Under the pieces are notes generated by a model that saw nothing but the letters and a program-made list of their open reading frames with translations, was not told the DNA's origin and did not search any database. This document shows positions 44,857 through 45,803 of a DNA stretch of 45,803 nucleotides, piece after piece. Position 1 is the first letter of the stretch; every line of letters begins with the position of its first letter. Position numbers and translations under genes: made by a program. Origin of the DNA: CAG-791 sp963605745. GTDB lineage: Bacteria > Bacillota > Clostridia > Lachnospirales > Lachnospiraceae. The DNA lies in contig CAVCWT010000024.1 in the NCBI GenBank assembly GCA_963605745.1, forward strand, positions 1-45,803. Reading direction: 5' to 3'.

Positions 44857-45803
44857 ATGCGAATTCTGATGGTGAATAAATTCCTTTATCCCAATGGAGG
44901 ATCTGAGACATATCTTTTCAAGGTGGGGGCGCAGCTCCAGGCTACGGGGCATGAGGTGCAGTATTTTGGCATGGAGCATGAGGGCCGCATTGTCGGGAAC
45001 GAGGCTGGGGTCTATACGGCATCCATGGATTTTCATGGGGGATCAAAGCTTTCTAAACTGTCCTATCCATTTCAGATTCTGTATTCCAAAACGGCAAAAG
45101 AGGATATCAAAAAGGTGCTCGCATCCTTTCATGCGGATGTTGTGCACCTCAATAACATTAATTTCCAGCTGACGCCGTCCATCATTGACGGGATCAAGGA
45201 GTTCGATCCAAAGATCCGGATTGTCTTCACGGCGCATGATGCGCAGTGGGTCTGTCCCAACCATCTGCTGCGGATTCCGTCAACAGGAGAGGTCTGCACG
45301 AGGTGTATTGACGGCGCAGTGGGGAACTGTACGCGGAATAAGTGCATCCATAATTCAATGTTTCGTTCCCTTCTGGGGACAATGGAGGCAAGGCTCTACC
45401 AGATCAAGAAGACCTATGCGCTGGTGGACAAGGTGGTCTGCCCTTCGGATTTCCTAAACGGGGTGTTGTCGCACAATCCGCAGCTGAAAGGGCGGACGGT
45501 GACACTGCATAACTTCGTGGATCTGGAGCAGGAAGAGGCTGCGGATGCAGGAGAGAATGCGTCCGATTTCATGGTAGAAGGTATAGATCTGCCGAAACGC
45601 TATGTCCTGTATTTTGGAAGATATTCGAAGGAAAAGGGTATGGAGACACTTCTGAAGGCAGCAAAGGCTTTGCCGGAGATCACGTTTGTTTTTGCCGGAA
45701 AGGGTGAGTTGAAGGCGGCAATTGATAAGACGGCGAATGTGAAAGAGGTTGGCTTTCTGGAGGGAGAGACGCTGCGGAAGGTGATTCGCAGGGCGGCGTT
45801 CGT
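44857..45803 (+). CDS. GT4 family glycosyltransferase, cut by window end
   Basis: The first 315 codons of a GT-B enzyme. MRILMVNKFLYPNGGSETYL is the classic start of this GT4 subgroup, followed by VVHLNNINFQLTPS, VFTAHDAQWVCPN and, in the second domain, YVLYFGRYSKEKGMETLL and ITFVFAGKGEL, which belong to the nucleotide-sugar binding site. Between the domains lies a cysteine cluster (CPN, CTRC, NCTRNKC at about 133-163), known from several Firmicutes GT4 proteins and perhaps metal-binding. The start is ATG 44857 with GAAGAGG 8 bases upstream. No stop is reached before the window ends. It is cytoplasmic; sugar specificity unknown. Confidence 0.88.
   Translation, partial: MRILMVNKFLYPNGGSETYLFKVGAQLQATGHEVQYFGMEHEGRIVGNEAGVYTASMDFHGGSKLSKLSYPFQILYSKTAKEDIKKVLASFHADVVHLNNINFQLTPSIIDGIKEFDPKIRIVFTAHDAQWVCPNHLLRIPSTGEVCTRCIDGAVGNCTRNKCIHNSMFRSLLGTMEARLYQIKKTYALVDKVVCPSDFLNGVLSHNPQLKGRTVTLHNFVDLEQEEAADAGENASDFMVEGIDLPKRYVLYFGRYSKEKGMETLLKAAKALPEITFVFAGKGELKAAIDKTANVKEVGFLEGETLRKVIRRAAF

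Noticed and set aside
1..45803. CRISPR arrays, tRNA or rRNA genes, insertion sequences, phage genes
   Set aside because: No regularly spaced repeats, no tRNA-like cloverleaf or rRNA sequence, and no transposase, integrase or phage protein were recognised on either strand. The rearrangement signs come from broken genes and composition only.

Overview
The window is one long cell-surface polysaccharide (glycan) locus. It probably comes from a gut-type Clostridia, most likely Lachnospiraceae. That guess rests on AGGAGG-type ribosome sites with ATG/GTG/TTG starts, a mid-40s to about 50% G+C feel, and protein families typical of that group (YfhO-like, DUF6020-like, DUF6056-like, TupA-type ATP-grasp, MBOAT/SGNH pairs). 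No ribosomal, tRNA or housekeeping gene is present to fix the taxon. All family names come from reading motifs by eye; no database search was run.

Left part (1-13.8 kb): a run of polytopic membrane proteins of the GT-C glycosyltransferase type, several of them damaged. There is a broken YfhO C-terminal part, a C-terminal scrap of a GT39 gene, a DUF6020-like gene, a PTPS_related-type gene cut by an in-frame TAG, an intact GT39 gene, a Gpi18-like gene lacking its catalytic half next to an intact Gpi18-like gene, one minus-strand membrane protein and one large membrane protein.

Middle part (13.8-34.4 kb): cytoplasmic assembly and decoration. It holds three GT2 enzymes, a GtrB/DPM1-like GT2 on the minus strand, three fucosyltransferase-type enzymes of different families (GT10, GT23/O-FucT-like, GT11), a 978-residue fusion of a Wzy-like polymerase with a GT4 glycosyltransferase, a PglK-like ABC flippase, a TupA-type ATP-grasp ligase, two MBOAT plus SGNH/DHHW O-acylation pairs and a DUF6056-like protein. 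From 20.86 to 34.38 kb the genes overlap or nearly touch and look like one operon driven from an extended -10 promoter near 20.73 kb.

Right part (34.4-45.8 kb): a second DUF6020-like gene on the minus strand, remnant small ORFs, a second PTPS_related-type protein, another membrane protein with its own promoter, and then a more G+C-rich end with two acyltransferase-3 proteins, an ATP-grasp ligase, a DegT-like PLP enzyme and the start of a GT4 enzyme cut by the window edge.

Working model (inference): cytoplasmic GT2/GT4/fucosyltransferases build a lipid-linked repeat unit, the ABC protein flips it and the Wzy-like domain polymerises it. The GtrB-like enzyme supplies polyprenyl-phosphate sugar to some of the many GT-C enzymes, which decorate the chain outside the membrane together with up to four O-acyltransferases. 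The broken genes, the compositional patch and three genes inverted between hairpins point to a locus that is being actively reshuffled.
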